64,000 nucleotides of DNA from Eutreptiella sp. 'Long Island Sound 2002'. Its lineage: Eukaryota > Euglenozoa > Euglenophyceae > Eutreptiales > Eutreptiaceae. The notes beneath the pieces are model-generated. The model made no database searches, was not told where the DNA came from, and worked only from the letters and a program-made list of their open reading frames with translations. Location: assembly GCA_964036045.1 (NCBI GenBank), contig OZ038382.1:9776982-9840981 (forward strand), written 5' to 3'. A program made the position numbers and the translations under genes. Shown here in pieces: positions 11,744 through 21,771 of the stretch; within the stretch, counting starts at the first letter, position 1; every line of letters starts with the position of its first letter.

Positions 11744-13945
11744 CTCCGGCAACACACGCCCACCCAAGACACACTGGACGCGGACACCCAGGCCAAAATC
11801 GACCGCCTTCCTCGGGTCTTCAACCACGCCCAGAGGAGGCAACTGGAAAAGCGCCCCTTCAGCATCCACAAAGTCCGGAAGGCCATCCACAGTATCCGGC
11901 AACACGAAACCCCAGGCTACGACGGCCTCTCTGCAGAGGCCTACTACCACCTCCCCGCCCACCTCCTCAGCATCCTCGCCCACCGCCTCTGGGACATCAT
12001 CACGGGGCAGACCCCCCTGCCACCAGACTGGGCAAACGTTGTCCGCCCCCTCTACAAAAAAGGGGACTGGGCAAACCGGGACAACTGGCGCCCCATAGTC
12101 TGTGCGGTCACGGAGGTCAAAATCGTCTGGACCATCCTCCTAGGCCGCATCCGCCCCCACCTGGACCCCCACATACCCGCTAGCCTCTGGGGGGCCATCC
12201 CAGGCCGGTCCCCACAAGAGGCCATCTTTCTCCAGGACACCATCGCCAACATGGACCCGGTAGACCTCATCATCGCCTTCCTCGACGTCAAAGGAGCCTT
12301 CCCGAACACCCCCTGGCTCCTTCTAGAAGCGGTGTGGAAACGCCTAGGCCTCCCCTTCTACAACTTCGCCTCCGGCTACATCCGCACCCGCAAATACACG
12401 GTCCGCACTGGAGCTGGCCTCACGCCCTTCCTGGAGCCAGGCAGCGGGGTCCCCCAAGGAGGAGCAGAAGGCCCCTTCTTGTACCTTCTCGTGACGCTCC
12501 CCCTGGCCCTCGCAGTCGAGCAGGATTACTCGGCCTACGCACCCTACCCCCTCCCCTCCCCCCTGGTGGGGTTCGCGGACGACACCAACCTCACGGTCGC
12601 ACAGACCCCAAACGAACCTATGCCCCCGACCCCGGGCCAACGGTCACCCAACAGGCCAATGACTTACTGGACGTGACCGTCTCCTACCTCTCCCACAAGA
12701 ACCTCATCGTCCACCCCACAAAGTCAGTGGCCATGATCAAGGGGTCTGCCACACCCCCCAGGCTAGGGCCAAAAGGGCCCCCCATGCAAGTCGTGACAAC
12801 CACCAACCACCTGGGGGTAATCCAGGCCGCCAACCCTGAGGACGCCACCCTCCCTCCCAAGTTGCAATCACACCTCGCCCATCTCCCCAGACATGCGTCT
12901 CCGACCACCAAGGCCCTCTCCCTGTCCAACCAGAGCCTGGCGTACTACCTCACCGGGGTTTTGAACGCCTCCATAGGCTTCCAAGTACTCCACCTGACAC
13001 ACCCCACCACCGCCCTCCAGCCGGCCACACGCGCCGTGACCAAGGCATGGGCAGCACACGGGGGCTGGCCCACCTCCATACCCACCCACGCCATCCGAGC
13101 GGCATGGCCCCACTATGGGGACGCCATAGGGGACGAGGTGAAAGCGGCCTACACCAGACACACCGCCCTCCTCCTTCACCGCATGACCCACAACCACTCA
13201 CCGGAGGTCCCCGAGGTCGCCACAATCCGCCTCCAAGCCGCACAACGGGCCCGCAACACATGCCCACGATGGATACTCCACCAGACGGGCATGCCCACAG
13301 ACATGAACACGCGCCTGTGGAACCACCTGCAGCTTCTCCTCCCATCCCCACACCACGCCATACTCACCAACCACACGTTCCCGGAGGAAGGACCCCTAGC
13401 GGTCCTCTGCGGGGACCTCCACCATCACCCCAAGGGCACCATCCACACCATAGACCTTGTCGGGGCCTCCATCACCGTAGTATACGTCACCCTCTCACAA
13501 ATGCGGGTCCTTCACAAAAGGGGAGCACACCACACCCCCTTCCTACAACTTCCCGAATGGACAAAATACCGCCTCTTCCGCCAGTACCTCACGCAGACGG
13601 CACGAACAGCGGGCCACACTCTTCCAGGAAGCACAGACATGCGAGCAGCCTACCGAGATTTCAAAAAGCAACACCCCCGACCCATCCCAGCGACACCGCC
13701 CTACGCACCCACCGGCTCGAAACACGAACCCGTCCCCCCGCTGACGGGCCCAGTCCCACCACTAACCCTACTTCTGGCCCCGAATGAAGCCAAACCCACG
13801 CAGACCACCGTCATCCACCACGGGGCAAAATGGCGCATACTGAAGCACCACATGACCGCCCGAGACCTACCACGGGTCCCCCATGACTCCCGGAGCATGC
13901 CACGCACATGTTGGGCCTGTAACCCCGAGGCACCAACCACGCCAT
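10430..13945 (+). pseudogene. LINE ORF2: endonuclease and reverse transcriptase
   Basis: The endonuclease repeats the motifs of the upstream duplicate, including a TGA at 11114-11116. The reverse transcriptase follows in the same frame with TPGYDGLSAEAYY, NWRPI, PGRSPQEAIFLQDTI, AFLDVKGAFPNTPW, GVPQGGAEGP and the catalytic FADD near 12575. A one-base shift between about 12615 and 12650, in C-rich sequence, moves coding to a frame that continues with LTTNHLGV-like thumb sequence (TTNHLGVIQA) and a long C-terminal region. The stop TAG at 13945-13947 is created by the inserted LTR element. Without that insertion codon T|GG reads on into 21772. Function: target-primed reverse transcription. Inactive because of the shift, TGA and insertion. 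Confidence 0.8.
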
Positions 13946-14505
13946 AGAAAGATTTCTCCCTTACACCCTAGCACAAAGCAAAAATTCAGGATCAAACTTG
14001 CTGATGAAAGTCCACCATTGATTGTAGGTCCATGGCATAAAAGGCTAAACAAACGACCCAAAAATATGCACACGTCTTTAGAGCATTAAATACATGAAAA
14101 AGATATGTTTCTGTGGTTTCTGGGCCTTTTACTATCACCGAGGTTCAGTTCTGACCTTTATCTCTTGCACTGCCCACTCAGTAGGACTGGCCAGAATGGA
14201 GCCATTCATGTGCCCCATCATGACCCATCATGTCATTTCTGCATCATGATCTGATTATGAACAATTAGACCTCTGAGAATCCGCCTGTCACCATCATCTT
14301 CAATCATTCTTCTGATTTACGGTTCATCTTCACTGTTCATGCAGGACAATCTTGGATTAGCAGCATCATGCTGTACATTCTGCGATCTGGATCTTGATCT
14401 GGTTTAAAGTAGGAAATTCACCACCAGAGTTCAGCTTAATAACTGAATGCTCATATAAATAGGCATGTTCTCAAAAAGAAACAGCCTCAGTGGGTCCATC
14501 TAACT
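13946..14505 (-). repeat. 3' LTR of the chromovirus-like element
   Basis: It is the 560-bp partner of 21208-21766. Plus-strand edges read AGAAAGATTTCT at the left and CTAACT at the right. The left edge creates the TAG that now ends LINE ORF2. A run of seven C at 14506-14512 (G on the element strand) is the likely end of the polypurine tract. Confidence 0.85.
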
Positions 14506-14512
14506 CCCCCCC

Positions 14513-15156
14513 TGCAGCGCTGCAAGTCCTTTGCGTGCGTCGCAAAAAATATAACCCTTAGATGGGCTCACCACATGCATGCGCAATATCCTTACACTTA
14601 TTTCTTGCTTGAGGTCAGACCTTAGGTGCTCTGGAATAGCGCATGTGAGTTGCGCGTGTGGTTTGGGGTCGTGCTCAGTCATGCTGCTTGCGCGCGCCGT
14701 CCTTCATCGCCATGATCTGTTCGTTGCGTAGGCGTGGAGGCGTCTGACACGTCCTTCAGCAGCTTTGCGTAGCGCGTACCTTGATATCCGCGCGTCCATC
14801 CCAATGTCCTTGTCGCTGTAGGCAGTCAGGTTGATCTTCTTGTACTCAGTCCGCAGGTAGCTGTGGTAGGGGTACTTGGTACTCATCCGTCTCTCCCTCG
14901 TGCTCCGTCACTCTCGTAGTAAAGGTACTGGTACGGGCAAGTTGTTGAGGTGGACCTTTGTTAGCATCGCACAGATCGCGTCGTCGTTTACATGCTTGTT
15001 TAACAAAATCTCTGTCATTCTGCGAGCGTCCCTCGATCCACTTGGCAGGGTGTAGTCACCGCACTGCCGGGGTGGCCGTTGTACTGCTCGGGGAGACCAG
15101 CGTGCGCGTGCTGATTCGCTCATTGGTGAGAAGGGAATGAAATGATTGATTCGCAC
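14513..15156 (-). other. Element 3' region with a same-frame series of short ORFs
   Basis: On the element strand one frame is open from 15156 to 14500 except for TGA codons near 14908 and 14704. Segments include KHVNDDAICAMLTKVHLNNL, TEYKKINLTAYSDKDIGMD and EHLRSDLKQEISVRILRMHV, which look more protein-like than chance. I recognise no domain. It may be a decayed extra ORF between the chromodomain and the 3' LTR. Confidence 0.3.
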
Positions 15157-15593
15157 AAGGTGAAAAAGATGTCACAAGGAGTAAAGGATGTCACTGTAGA
15201 CCATTCCCACTCGGCGTTCACCGTTCGCTTAGTACCTGGGTGCGTAGGCGTCTACCCCTGGTTACAGTGACCTTGCGCCCCAGCTACCCAGAACCTCGCT
15301 GGCGGGGTTCGCTGTTTTCAGCGTGGGTTTCATAAACATTTTTGTCGTTTATCCTCCCCCCCGGTCTCTCACACTCTTCTCTTCCCCTCTTCTCTGTCTT
15401 GCTCTCTCTCTTTCTTCTGGCCTTTCTGTTGGTTTGGGTTCTTGAGTTCCTGCGCGACAGTTCGTTAGAGCGACGCAACCTCCTGTTCGGGCACCTTAAA
15501 CGATACCCTACTGCTGACAGTAGTGCCGTGACTTGTATGGTTTTCCAGCTTATTTTACAAGGAAGTCATGGACCGTAGAAAGTCGACCGGTAA

Positions 15594-15944
15594 TGAAGCG
15601 GTAGCGGCAGGGTCTCCCTACCGCTACCCGCTGTGGCTCGCACGTGCACTGAACAGCGCAATTTATGACGTAAAATGGGATTACGAAAGCGACAGAGCAA
15701 TAGCTAGAATTGCCGATTTTTATATTAAAATAGCAGTTTTTATAATAAATTTATGCTGTTGTGCCCCATTTTGTAAATATACGTAAGATTTCACTGTTTT
15801 TCCGTGTTTTCACAGGCATCATGTAGATTCGAAAGGCCTGTGGCTAACGCCTTAGAACAGTTTAAGCAACTTAAACCGACTCACGAAATGTTCGATTCTT
15901 GCAGGAATTGCGGTGCTTTGCAGGAGGGTCACGATAACGCTTCA
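15594..15944 (+). repeat. 5' LTR of the TRIM-like element
   Basis: The 351-bp LTR has TG...CA ends and a 7-bp terminal inversion TGAAGCG/CGCTTCA. The interior starts AAACTGTTCTAGCAACC, which does not begin with the usual TGG of a tRNA primer site. Confidence 0.9.
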
Positions 15945-16199
15945 AAACTGTTCTAGCAACCCTGAACAGGGACAGCCGCAAGCCGCAGCGCATCGCAGCG
16001 CCGAGGAGCGGCGCTAACACGCGCTGGAACCAGAAGGCGCTGTGCGCAGCGCCAAGCAGCACCGCAACGTGGCTGTCAGCCGCAGCACGCCGCCAGAGGA
16101 GAGGCAGCAAGTGCCTCCGCAGCGTCCCGGATGAGCAGCAGCGACAGCAGCGGCGTCGGGACGTGGGGACCGCAATATGGCGGCTAAAACCTGGACAGC

Positions 16200-16952
16200 A
16201 TGAGCGACGCGTCAGACTGGAGTCCCAGTCCAAGGCCAAGTTCGAGCCGCAGTTCCCCGTTCGAGCAACCGAGGTATGGCCCTTCCAGCCGTCAACCGTA
16301 TGGCCGTGGGAACCAGCACGGCGGCAGCGTCAACCGTCCCAAGAGCGGCAGTACCAGCCGCAGTCCGCATTACCGTGACGGCCAACCAGCCGTCGAAAGA
16401 GAGCTCTTCCGCAAGCCGGACCATCGTCAAGCAGCGTGGGATCGCCAACCAGCGTCCTGGAGAACGCCGGAGCGCCAATCAGCGCTCCACCGAAGACAAG
16501 GTCCAAGCCGTGGTCACGCAGACCGTGGTCAAGCGTCAAGGGAGCGCCAAACAGCGCCCCAGAAAGCGCCGGAGTACCGACCAGTACCCCAACGTGGAGG
16601 AGCATTCGCCGGAAATCCACGCAACCCCAGTCCCAGCCGGTTAAGCTCGGAGATCGCCATCCTACCAACCGAGACGGTGGAGTTGAAGGCCTGGGCCGTG
16701 GAGATGGCAGCGTGGGCAAGGAGTGCAGCAGCGGAGATCCGGACCCTGAAGTCGGAGCAGGAGAGTCTACAAGAGCGAGTCCGTCGCCTGGAGAAGACGT
16801 CCAAGACGAAGTCCGCTACGGGCGAAGCGAAGACGAAGGTGGAAGTCGCCTTCCAGACGCCAAAAAAGACCGCCACGACCAGCGGAGCGACCAACCAAGA
16901 CAGTGGGACGCAGACGCCCGGCAGTGGCAGCCGTCGTTGGAGACGGCGATAA
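16200..16952 (+). CDS. Gag-like protein of the TRIM-like element
   Basis: A 250-codon ORF starts at ATG 16200 and ends TAA. The first ~150 residues are rich in Ser, Arg, Gln and Pro. Residues ~160-205 form a probable coiled coil (TVELKAWAVEMAAWARSAAA, then LKSEQESLQERVRRLEKTSK). The C terminus is basic and ends SRRWRRR. No zinc knuckle is visible. Position between LTRs, coiled coil and basic tail suggest a structural protein that binds the element RNA; this is inference. The ORF lacks internal stops, which fits recent activity. Confidence 0.6.
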   Translation: MSDASDWSPSPRPSSSRSSPFEQPRYGPSSRQPYGRGNQHGGSVNRPKSGSTSRSPHYRDGQPAVERELFRKPDHRQAAWDRQPASWRTPERQSALHRRQGPSRGHADRGQASRERQTAPQKAPEYRPVPQRGGAFAGNPRNPSPSRLSSEIAILPTETVELKAWAVEMAAWARSAAAEIRTLKSEQESLQERVRRLEKTSKTKSATGEAKTKVEVAFQTPKKTATTSGATNQDSGTQTPGSGSRRWRRR

Positions 16953-17433
16953 TTTAATTTTCCGTTTGTTGGAACACCCGTGAGCAAGTCCAGTCTTGTC
17001 AGACTTGCCGTGGTGAGAGCCCAGTCTTGTCAGGCTCCACCAACCGGGTATATATGTGAGTCTTAAAACCCATGTATATATGGGGCGGATCAGCCCCTGG
17101 CACACGCACCCGCACTTGTACGGTACAGTGCACGGTGCCTGGGTAAGGCACCAACTGACACAGCACCGTTAATTTGATGCTGAGTTGTAGTGCTGTGTGC
17201 ATGCCTGTCCTGTTGTTTGGTTTTTGAAAGCATGGAGGTTTTCGGGAAACTGAAAACTTTTTCAGGTTTTCGAAACAAACGGGGCAGGCCACCCAAGGCC
17301 CTTTTTCTTTTTATTTTCCTAGAGTGGCAAAGCAGGTTTTTGCCTGAGGGTAGTATTGGTGCTCCCCACCGGACACCTAGGAAAAGGCTACCTCTGGTGT
17401 TTGTTTTTCCTCTTGGAGGATAAACAAACCTTT

Positions 17434-17795
17434 AAGAAGGGGGGTGAAGCGGTAGCGGCAGGGTCTCCCTACCGCTACCCGCTGTGGCTCGCACGTGCGC
17501 TGAACAGCGCAATTTATGACGTAAAATGGGATTACGAAAGCGACAGAGCAATAGCTAGAATTGCCGATTTTTATATTAAAATAGCAGTTTTTATAATAAA
17601 TTTATGCTGTTGTGCCCCATTTTGTAAATATACGTAAGATTTCACTGTTTTTCCGTGTTTTCACAGGCATCATGTAGATTCGAAAGGCCTGTGGCTAACG
17701 CCTTAGAACAGTTTAAGCAACTTAAACCGACTCACGAAATGTTCGATTCTTGCAGGAATTGCGGTGCTTTGCAGGAGGGTCACGATAACGCTTCA
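17434..17795 (+). repeat. Polypurine tract and 3' LTR of the TRIM-like element
   Basis: AAGAAGGGGGG (17434-17444) abuts the LTR at 17445. The LTR ends CGCTTCA at 17795 and is followed by the GTAA duplication. Confidence 0.9.
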
Positions 17796-18549
17796 GTAAA
17801 GGCGTGCCCAAGCCTAAGTCCAAGCCTCTGCCCAAGCCCCTACCAAAACCAGCCAAACCCTCCCCCATACTTCCCCCTGCACCCATTGCCCCAAGTGGAC
17901 AGTCTTTGTCCCAGCCCGTGCCCTTCTTGCATGTGATGTTGCCACTACCAGCACCGGCACCCCCGGCAGTACCGCCGCCGCCTCAGTTGGCAAACGTGCC
18001 GCTCCCCGCGGCTCTGGCGCCGCCACCGATGCCACCTCTTTCTTCTTCTTCTTCTTCTACTTCCGGTGCATCTCTCGCATCTCCATCTCCTGCATCTACT
18101 CTTGAGTCGGTCCACAACTCTTCGCTCTCCTTCTCCGGCACTCCGCCTCCCTGCATCCCTCCTCCACTCACCAACACCCGCATCCCCTTCCCCCGCTCCC
18201 ACCTGCCCGTCCATGCCCTCTTCGGGCCTGGGCGCCAGCTGGAGCCCGTCGGCCGTTGGGCAGTCATGCCCAACTCTGGTGGGCTTCGGCTGTACTGGGC
18301 AGATGCTCAGCTGCACAGCGCCCAGCTGAGTGTTCCTCGTTGGCTGCCGGGAGCGGTGGACCCAGGGCTGATGCCGGAGCCGGATCAACAGCCACAGGCG
18401 CAGCCGGATCAACAGCCATTGGCACAGCCGCAGGCGCAGTCGGATCAGCAGCTGCAAGCAGGTGAGGAATGCTCGGAGACGGTGTCCATGAACGTGCTCG
18501 ATCCTTCGCCTGTGGAGTCGGCTGACTTGGGAGAAGAGTCTTCAGGTTC

Positions 18550-18961
18550 TTACTTGTTGTGCTTTTCGTGCTCCTTCTTACTCTTGGTCTCCGCTAGTTT
18601 GAGCACTTTCTGCAATTCGTTGGCGTGGCAGTAGTCCCGAAATACCAAACTCACATTTCCTTGGTCCAAAATAAACGATGTGTAGGGTTCCCACGTTGCC
18701 TCTGCCATAGAGTAACCCTCCGACTTTACCAAGAATCTCCAGCCATGCCTGTACTTCGAACGCAGAATAGCTTCCACCTTGTATAAACCCTTTGCCTTCA
18801 TCTCCTTCGCGTCCATATCCGGCAGCTGTCCTTCTCCTTCAGAGTCCTCCGCGCTGCCGAGCTCCGACGTCATGCGTCTGGCCTTGCTCCACCAGTCTCT
18901 CCCCGCCTAAGCTGTTACTGGCGCCCGTGTCGAGTAACCCATGATACTTTTGCTCCCCCAT
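18550..18961 (-). pseudogene. Deleted pol: aspartic protease start joined to a chromodomain
   Basis: The frame through ATG 18961 is the gag frame after its TAG and reads HGLLDTGASNSLGGERLVEQ, the D-T-G-A-S active site of retroviral-type proteases. It breaks off about 25 residues later. The next frame (18873-18550, stop TAA) encodes a chromodomain with YKVEAIL, GWRFLVKSEGYSMAEATWEP and a trailing helix, the part that in chromoviruses ends the integrase. RT, RNase H and integrase core are missing, so an internal deletion probably joined the two near 18875-18885. Chromodomains of such integrases steer insertion to chromatin marks. The remaining chromodomain ORF opens with its own ATG (18873) and could be made as a 107-residue protein. 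Confidence 0.7.
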
Positions 18962-19006
18962 TGAGACCAGGGACGCGTAGAGCCTCTTTCCCGAGGTCCC
19001 ACCCCT

Positions 19007-20894
19007 CTACTTCTGTGCGGCCTGAAGGGTCTTGAGTGGAATCCCGTGTTTCTCGCATTGCTTGAGAAGGTACCTCTCCAAGGACAACAGCCTCCTCTTC
19101 TTTTTGTTGCTTCCTTCCTCTTCAGGTGCTGCCACAGGAGCGGGATTCGGTGCTGGCTTCGGTGAAGGTGCAGGCTTCGGCGCAGGCTCCGGAAATGGCT
19201 GCGCGGCCGGCTTGGGGTTAACAGGTTGACCTTGCTGTGGTGCTTGCTGTTGTGCATTCCAGTCTTCTTGTTGTTTCTTGTCATCCTTTTGCTTCTTCCA
19301 ACAGTTCGACGCTGCGTGGTTCCTTTTTCCACAGTATTCGCAGTAGATGGTAACCTTGAAAGCAGGTGGAGGATGTTCTTGCGTCCATTGCCAGCCTCTT
19401 CCACCTTTGCCTTTGCCGCCGCCTCGCCCTCGACCTTTTCCTTTTCCTTTGCCACCGCCTTTGCCTTCTCCTTTGCCTTCGCCAGTAAACAGTTCGGCCT
19501 CAGCGTTGTACTGCGCGTAGTTGAGGTGCGTGTGGCGGTCGGCGGCTTGATCAGACTCTCGCTCCATAGACAGGGCTTTAAGCAGTCTTAGTAGATCGGA
19601 GTAGCTGTGGGTAAGGGCCTTGCGCGCTGGCGTGTCTTTGCACTCTGACCATGTCTTCGCTGGGATCTTGCTGCGCAACAGAATCAGTTTGTCGTACTCA
19701 GAGTAACCACACGTAAGCCTTGCAACCAGCTTTCTGACTCTTGCCTCCATCTGATTGATCTCGTCCAGCTTGGGGAGCTCCTTAAACTTGGAGAGATCTA
19801 AGAGTTGTTGGCGAATGTGCATATCAGTCTCAAACACAGGGAAGGTCTCCTCAATCTTAGAAAGAAACTCCACGAAGGTGTTAGATTCGGACAACAGGTC
19901 TTCTAGGAGTTCGCGCAACCAGTCTGTTTTGCACCCAGTCACCACGAGGTCGGCTTTGATCATGTCTGACGCTTTGGTTTGACCTGTGAGTCTCAGAAAG
20001 TGCGCGAAGTCCTTTGCCCAGAAGACAATGTTCCTTCCAGTGAACACAGGCAGTGGTGTTTCGATCTTCGCTGTGGCGACACCCTTCCTTTGTCTCCTTC
20101 GCTCTGCTTCTTCTTCAGAATCTTCAGTTTCGAGCTCCGTTGGCACCACCAAGCACACAAGAATTCGAAGGCCATGTAGGTGTGCTTCGTGTAGCATCTT
20201 GATTGGTACTGACTTCTTGAACAAGGGCGTCGACTTGCCATAGGTTTGTCGTGGAACAAAGGGCGAGCGCTTGTCACCTAGGTATGACAGGCCTGTGATG
20301 GTGATGTCTAGGTCTGTCAACTTGCTTCCTTTCCTTCATCTGATTCAGGTCCAGTGTCAGTGTTTCCATCTTGGGTAAGAGGTCGTGTAGCGTAGGGTCT
20401 TGCTCTTTCCCAGTAGCGCGAGGTGGTAGTTCGTACTCATGTAGCTCGTGCAACTCGTCGCTATCCTTCTTGTCGTCGCGCGCCAATAGGTCCCTCAACA
20501 CCTTGTCCTTGCCCATTGTTTTCAGGTGTTCTGCAAGGTCTTCTAACCATTTGCACTCCGCATCAACTTCACGTGTTTGTCCACTTGCGCGCGAAGGACC
20601 AGCCTCGCATGTGCGTGTGGTCCACTCTTTGTTCGCATAACCAGTCTCTGGCACCTGCATTGCTTCACGCATGGGTCTTGCTTCGCGCGCAGGATCAGTC
20701 TCGAATGGTATCCTGGTTTCGCGCGCAGGCCTTGTCTCGCGCGCAGGACCTGCTTGGGGCGCGAGCCTTACCCTCTCTTGATGCGCGTGAGTGTCTTCGT
20801 GCGCGCACCCCGAAGATAGCGAGGGAGTTGATACAGGCTTTGCTTCTGTTAGAGTGTTAGCGCCGTGCGATGTTGACCTCTCTGACTCTCTCAA
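19007..20894 (-). pseudogene. Gag of the chromovirus-like element, one frameshift
   Basis: The upstream frame (20894-20274) is polar with PAREAR-type repeats and a helix ending LTLDLNQMKERKQ. Coding shifts by one base near 20325 to a 437-codon frame (20320-19007). That frame shows a conserved gag-like core (FSGRN-type PVFTGRNIVFWAKDFAHFLR, then KFKELPKLDEINQMEARVRK). Next come a Gly-Lys repeat stretch, a CCHC zinc knuckle (CEYCGKRNHAASNC) and a Pro-Ala-rich tail. It ends TAG at 19007-19009. The protease frame continues in phase after that TAG. Gag forms the particle shell and binds RNA. Confidence 0.7.
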
Positions 20895-21196
20895 TCTTGA
20901 CTTCTCTGACTCTCTTAACCTTGCATCCCTTGCCTTCAGTGCCCTGACTCTCTCTCTCGCTCGGCGCTCCCTTTTAACCTTATTCCTGAACGCACACGTA
21001 CCCTTCTGAGTGTCTTATCTTCTCACCTTTTTGCCTTTGCACTTTTGGGTGGGGCCATTTCAAACAGCTGGGTTGTAGAACTAGAGGGCTAGCCTGGGGT
21101 TGATGAAATGTGATGATGATTGAGGTGATGAAAATCTCAGATTTTTCAATTTTCAAAAATCCGCCAGGCAGGGTCCTGGAGTTGCTACAACTCCGG

Positions 21197-21208
21197 CCTC
21201 TGCTACCA
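21197..21208 (-). other. Primer-binding site of the chromovirus-like element
   Basis: Directly inside the 5' LTR the element strand reads TGGTAGCAGAGG, resembling the 3' end complement of initiator Met tRNA used by many Ty3-type elements. The first T overlaps the last LTR base. Confidence 0.6.
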
Positions 21209-21766
21209 GAACGATTTCTGCCTTACAACCTAGCACAAAGCAAAAATTCAGGATCAAACTTGCTGATGAAAGTCCACCATTGATTGTAGGTCCATGGCAT
21301 AAAAGGCTAAACAAAGGACCCAAAAATATGCACACGTCTTTAGAGCATAAAATACATGAAAAAGATATGTTTCTGTGGTTTCTGGGCCTTTTACTATCAC
21401 CAAGGTTCAGTTCTGACCTTTATCCCTTGCACTGCCCACTCAGTAGGACTGGCCATCATGGAGCCATTCATGTGCCCCATCATGACCCATCATGTCATTT
21501 CTGCATCATGATCTGATTATGAACAATTAGACCTCTGAGAATCTGCCTGTCACCATCATCTTCAATCATTCTTCTGATTTACGGTTCATCTTCACTGTTC
21601 ATGCAGGACAATCTGGATTAGCAGCATCATGCTGTACATTCTGGGATCTGAATCTAGATCTGGTTTAAAGTAGGAAATCCACTACCAGAGTTCAGCTTAA
21701 TAACTGAATGCTCATACAAATAGGCATGTTCTCAAAACGAAACAGCCTCAGTGGGTCCATCTAACT
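21208..21766 (-). repeat. 5' LTR of the chromovirus-like element
   Basis: The 559-bp partner of 13946-14505 starts AGAACGATTTCT and ends CTAACT on the plus strand. GCCAT follows at 21767-21771. Several substitutions separate the two LTRs. Confidence 0.85.
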
Positions 21767-21771
21767 GCCAT

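Larger units (their letters stand above)
15594..17795 (+). mobile_element. Nested 2.2-kb TRIM-like LTR retrotransposon with one ORF
   Basis: Two 351-bp LTRs (15594-15944 and 17445-17795) begin TGAAGCG and end CGCTTCA. By eye they differ at one base (A at 15648, G at 17499). The 4-bp GTAA flanks both sides (15590-15593 and 17796-17799). A purine tract AAGAAGGGGGG lies directly before the right LTR, fixing plus orientation. The 1.5-kb interior encodes only one gag-like protein, with no protease, RT or integrase, so it must be mobilised in trans. The near-identical LTRs imply a recent insertion. Confidence 0.9.
15568..18634 (+). pseudogene. Antisense Pro-rich ORF of the LTR element, split by a TRIM insertion
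   Basis: ATG 15568 begins MDRRKSTG. The frame is broken by the nested element at 15594-17795 and resumes at 17800 as KGVPKPKSKPLPKP. After removing the insertion and one GTAA, the frame is intact to 18634, roughly 290 codons. The protein is rich in Pro, Ser and Gln (PQAQPDQQPLAQ repeats), and its last 28 codons overlap the chromodomain ORF on the other strand. No domain is recognisable. Antisense ORFs between pol and the 3' LTR are known in some plant Ty3 lineages, so this could be a counterpart, but expression is unproven. Confidence 0.5.
13946..21766 (-). mobile_element. Chromovirus-like LTR retrotransposon, defective, inserted in the LINE
   Basis: Direct repeats of about 560 bp flank the element and the 5-bp sequence GCCAT abuts both outer edges (13941-13945 and 21767-21771). 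Read on the minus strand it has a 5' LTR, a primer-binding site, gag with a zinc knuckle, a protease start, a chromodomain, a purine tract and a 3' LTR. The LTRs differ at several positions, so the insertion is older than the TRIM inside it. No RT, RNase H or integrase core is present; the protease is joined almost directly to the chromodomain. Confidence 0.85.
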
